Positions 63,100 through 64,000 of a stretch of 64,000 nucleotides of DNA are shown piece by piece. Within the stretch, counting starts at the first letter, position 1. Each line of letters opens with the position of its first letter. A model generated the notes under the pieces. The model did no database searches. It saw only the letters and a list, made by a program, of their open reading frames with translations, and was not told where the DNA came from. The translations under genes were made by a program, and so were the position numbers. The DNA comes from Paracoccus sp. (in: a-proteobacteria) (GTDB lineage Bacteria > Pseudomonadota > Alphaproteobacteria > Rhodobacterales > Rhodobacteraceae), in contig NZ_JAUNTW010000002.1 of NCBI RefSeq assembly GCF_030538495.1, positions 1 to 64,000 on the forward strand. Direction: 5' to 3'.

Positions 63100-64000
63100 C
63101 CGCCTGCGACAAAGGGCAGGCGATAGCTGATCGCCTCGGCCAGATGGGGGGGCATGACGCGCGCGCTGCCGTCCAGATCGGCAATGGTGCGCGCGGTGCG
63201 TAAAATGCGGTGATAGCCGCGCGCGGTCAGGCCCAGCCGTTCGGATGCCTTATGTATTAACGCGCGTCCGGCGTCATCGGGGGCGGCGATGTCGTCGAGC
63301 AGAGCGCCCGAGGCTTCGGCATTCACGCGCATATCGGGAATGTCGCGGTAACGCTGCGCCTGAAGATCGCGGGCGGCAGCGACGCGGGCGGCGATCTGGG
63401 CCGTGGTTTCGCCGCGGCTGGGCAGCTCCAGATCGTGAAAGCTGACGGCGGGAACCTCGATCCGCAGATCGAAGCGGTCCATCATCGGGCCAGAGATTTT
63501 GCCCATATAATCCGCCCCGCAGGTTGGCGCGCGGGGACAGGCGCGGGTCGCGTCGGCCAGATAGCCGCAGCGGCACGGATTCGCCGCCGCGATCAGCACA
63601 AACCGGCAGGGATAGCGGATATGCGCATTGGCCCGCGCGACCATGACCTGACCCGTTTCAATCGGCTGGCGCAGCGTATCCAGAACGGCGCGCGAAAATT
63701 CGGGGAATTCGTCCAGAAACAGCACGCCGTTATGCGCCAAACTGATCTGCCCCGGTTTCGCGCCACGCCCGCCGCCCACAATCGCGGCCATCGACGCGGT
63801 GTGGTGGGGTTCCTGAAACGGCGCGCGGCGTGACAGGCCGGTGTCCTTTAACAGACCGGCCAGCGAATGGATCATTGATGTTTCCAAAGCCTCGGCCGGG
63901 GTCAGGGGCGGCATCAGGCCGGGCAGGCGCGCGGCCAGCATGGATTTCCCGGCCCCCGGCGGGCCAACCATCAACAGATGATGACGCCCCGCCGCGGCGA
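63096..64000 (-). CDS. comM: ComM/YifB-type Mg-chelatase-like ATPase, partial
   Basis: The gene enters from the right edge; its N-terminal part lies outside. 301 residues are visible. Walker A in LLMVGPPGAGKSMLAARLPG, then PFQEPHHTASMAAIVGGGRG, LAHNGVLFLDEFPEFSRAVL (Walker B), CRFVLIAAANPCRCGYLADA with Cys for zinc, and LGLTARGYHRILRTARTIAD. AAA+ helicase-like protein that helps recombination during natural transformation. The frame continues through 64000 with RHHLLMV, so an ATG near 63974 is not the start. Confidence 0.93.
   Translation of the reverse strand, partial: AAAGRHHLLMVGPPGAGKSMLAARLPGLMPPLTPAEALETSMIHSLAGLLKDTGLSRRAPFQEPHHTASMAAIVGGGRGAKPGQISLAHNGVLFLDEFPEFSRAVLDTLRQPIETGQVMVARANAHIRYPCRFVLIAAANPCRCGYLADATRACPRAPTCGADYMGKISGPMMDRFDLRIEVPAVSFHDLELPSRGETTAQIAARVAAARDLQAQRYRDIPDMRVNAEASGALLDDIAAPDDAGRALIHKASERLGLTARGYHRILRTARTIADLDGSARVMPPHLAEAISYRLPFVAGG

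Overview
The window looks like a chromosomal segment of an alphaproteobacterium of the order Rhodobacterales (Roseobacter/Paracoccaceae type). The best evidence is: a circularly permuted, two-piece tmRNA whose tag reads ANDNRAPVALAA; the alphaproteobacterial LexA box GAAC-N7-GAAC in front of recA; a CckA hybrid histidine kinase; an SspB of the alphaproteobacterial type; two VPLPA-CTERM sorted exoproteins; and the DUF4169 plus ribbon-helix-helix gene pair. The DNA is GC-rich and most of it is dense housekeeping sequence. No prophage, complete insertion sequence, CRISPR array or defence island was seen.

Layout. 1-950 is gene-poor and holds a decayed IS3-family transposase end. 952-2924 is a LysR regulator divergent from an aldo/keto reductase. 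2967-3889 holds two broken genes of unknown function. 4037-7297 has tRNA-Arg(TCT), DUF983, DUF411, YnfA, an HTTM membrane protein and a DCC thiol oxidoreductase. 7351-10991 holds an Asp-rich PepSY protein, an Asp-rich secreted subtilase, an ECF sigma factor with its anti-sigma factor, and an acetyltransferase. 11002-16949 has an alkaline phosphatase behind a Pho-box-like site, then a four-gene operon (DUF3299-like protein, ABC ATPase, His-rich FtsX-type permease, His-tailed PCuAC-like protein), then a phytase-like esterase. The four-gene operon resembles zinc-acquisition loci of the Zrg type. 17167-22623 (mostly minus strand) has RHH, DUF4169, fumC, two VPLPA-CTERM paralogues (plus strand), a methyltransferase, sspB and ssrA.

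22713-35018: VOC and FAH-family enzymes, a complete seven-gene Mrp Na+/H+ antiporter operon, RNase D, a double-GNAT protein, a PAS_5 protein, gmk, a gamma carbonic anhydrase and a PhoR-like kinase. 35111-41788: rpiA, gor, hflK-hflC, a DegP/DegQ-type protease and a [2Fe-2S] ferredoxin. 42484-45344: guaB and a FadL-type porin. 45376-52191: a respiratory cluster with a flavin reductase-like membrane protein, CtaG-type assembly factor, CopD-like protein, DUF2231 protein, oxidase subunit II and a fused subunit I+III that lacks the canonical K-channel lysine. 52213-64000: an RsmB-family methyltransferase, cckA, recA, alaS, a class II glutamine amidotransferase, a DUF4177-like protein, gatB, a transglycosylase-like lipoprotein and the 3' part of a ComM/YifB-type ATPase that runs off the window.

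Several sets appear to work together: ssrA and sspB (tagging of stalled peptides and delivery to ClpXP); the sigma/anti-sigma pair with the Asp-rich exported proteins; the alkaline phosphatase with the putative metal transporter; MrpA-G as one complex; HflK/HflC with the periplasmic protease as envelope quality control; and the oxidase subunits with their assembly factors. Names rest on reading motifs by eye, so family-level calls are firmer than substrate-level calls.
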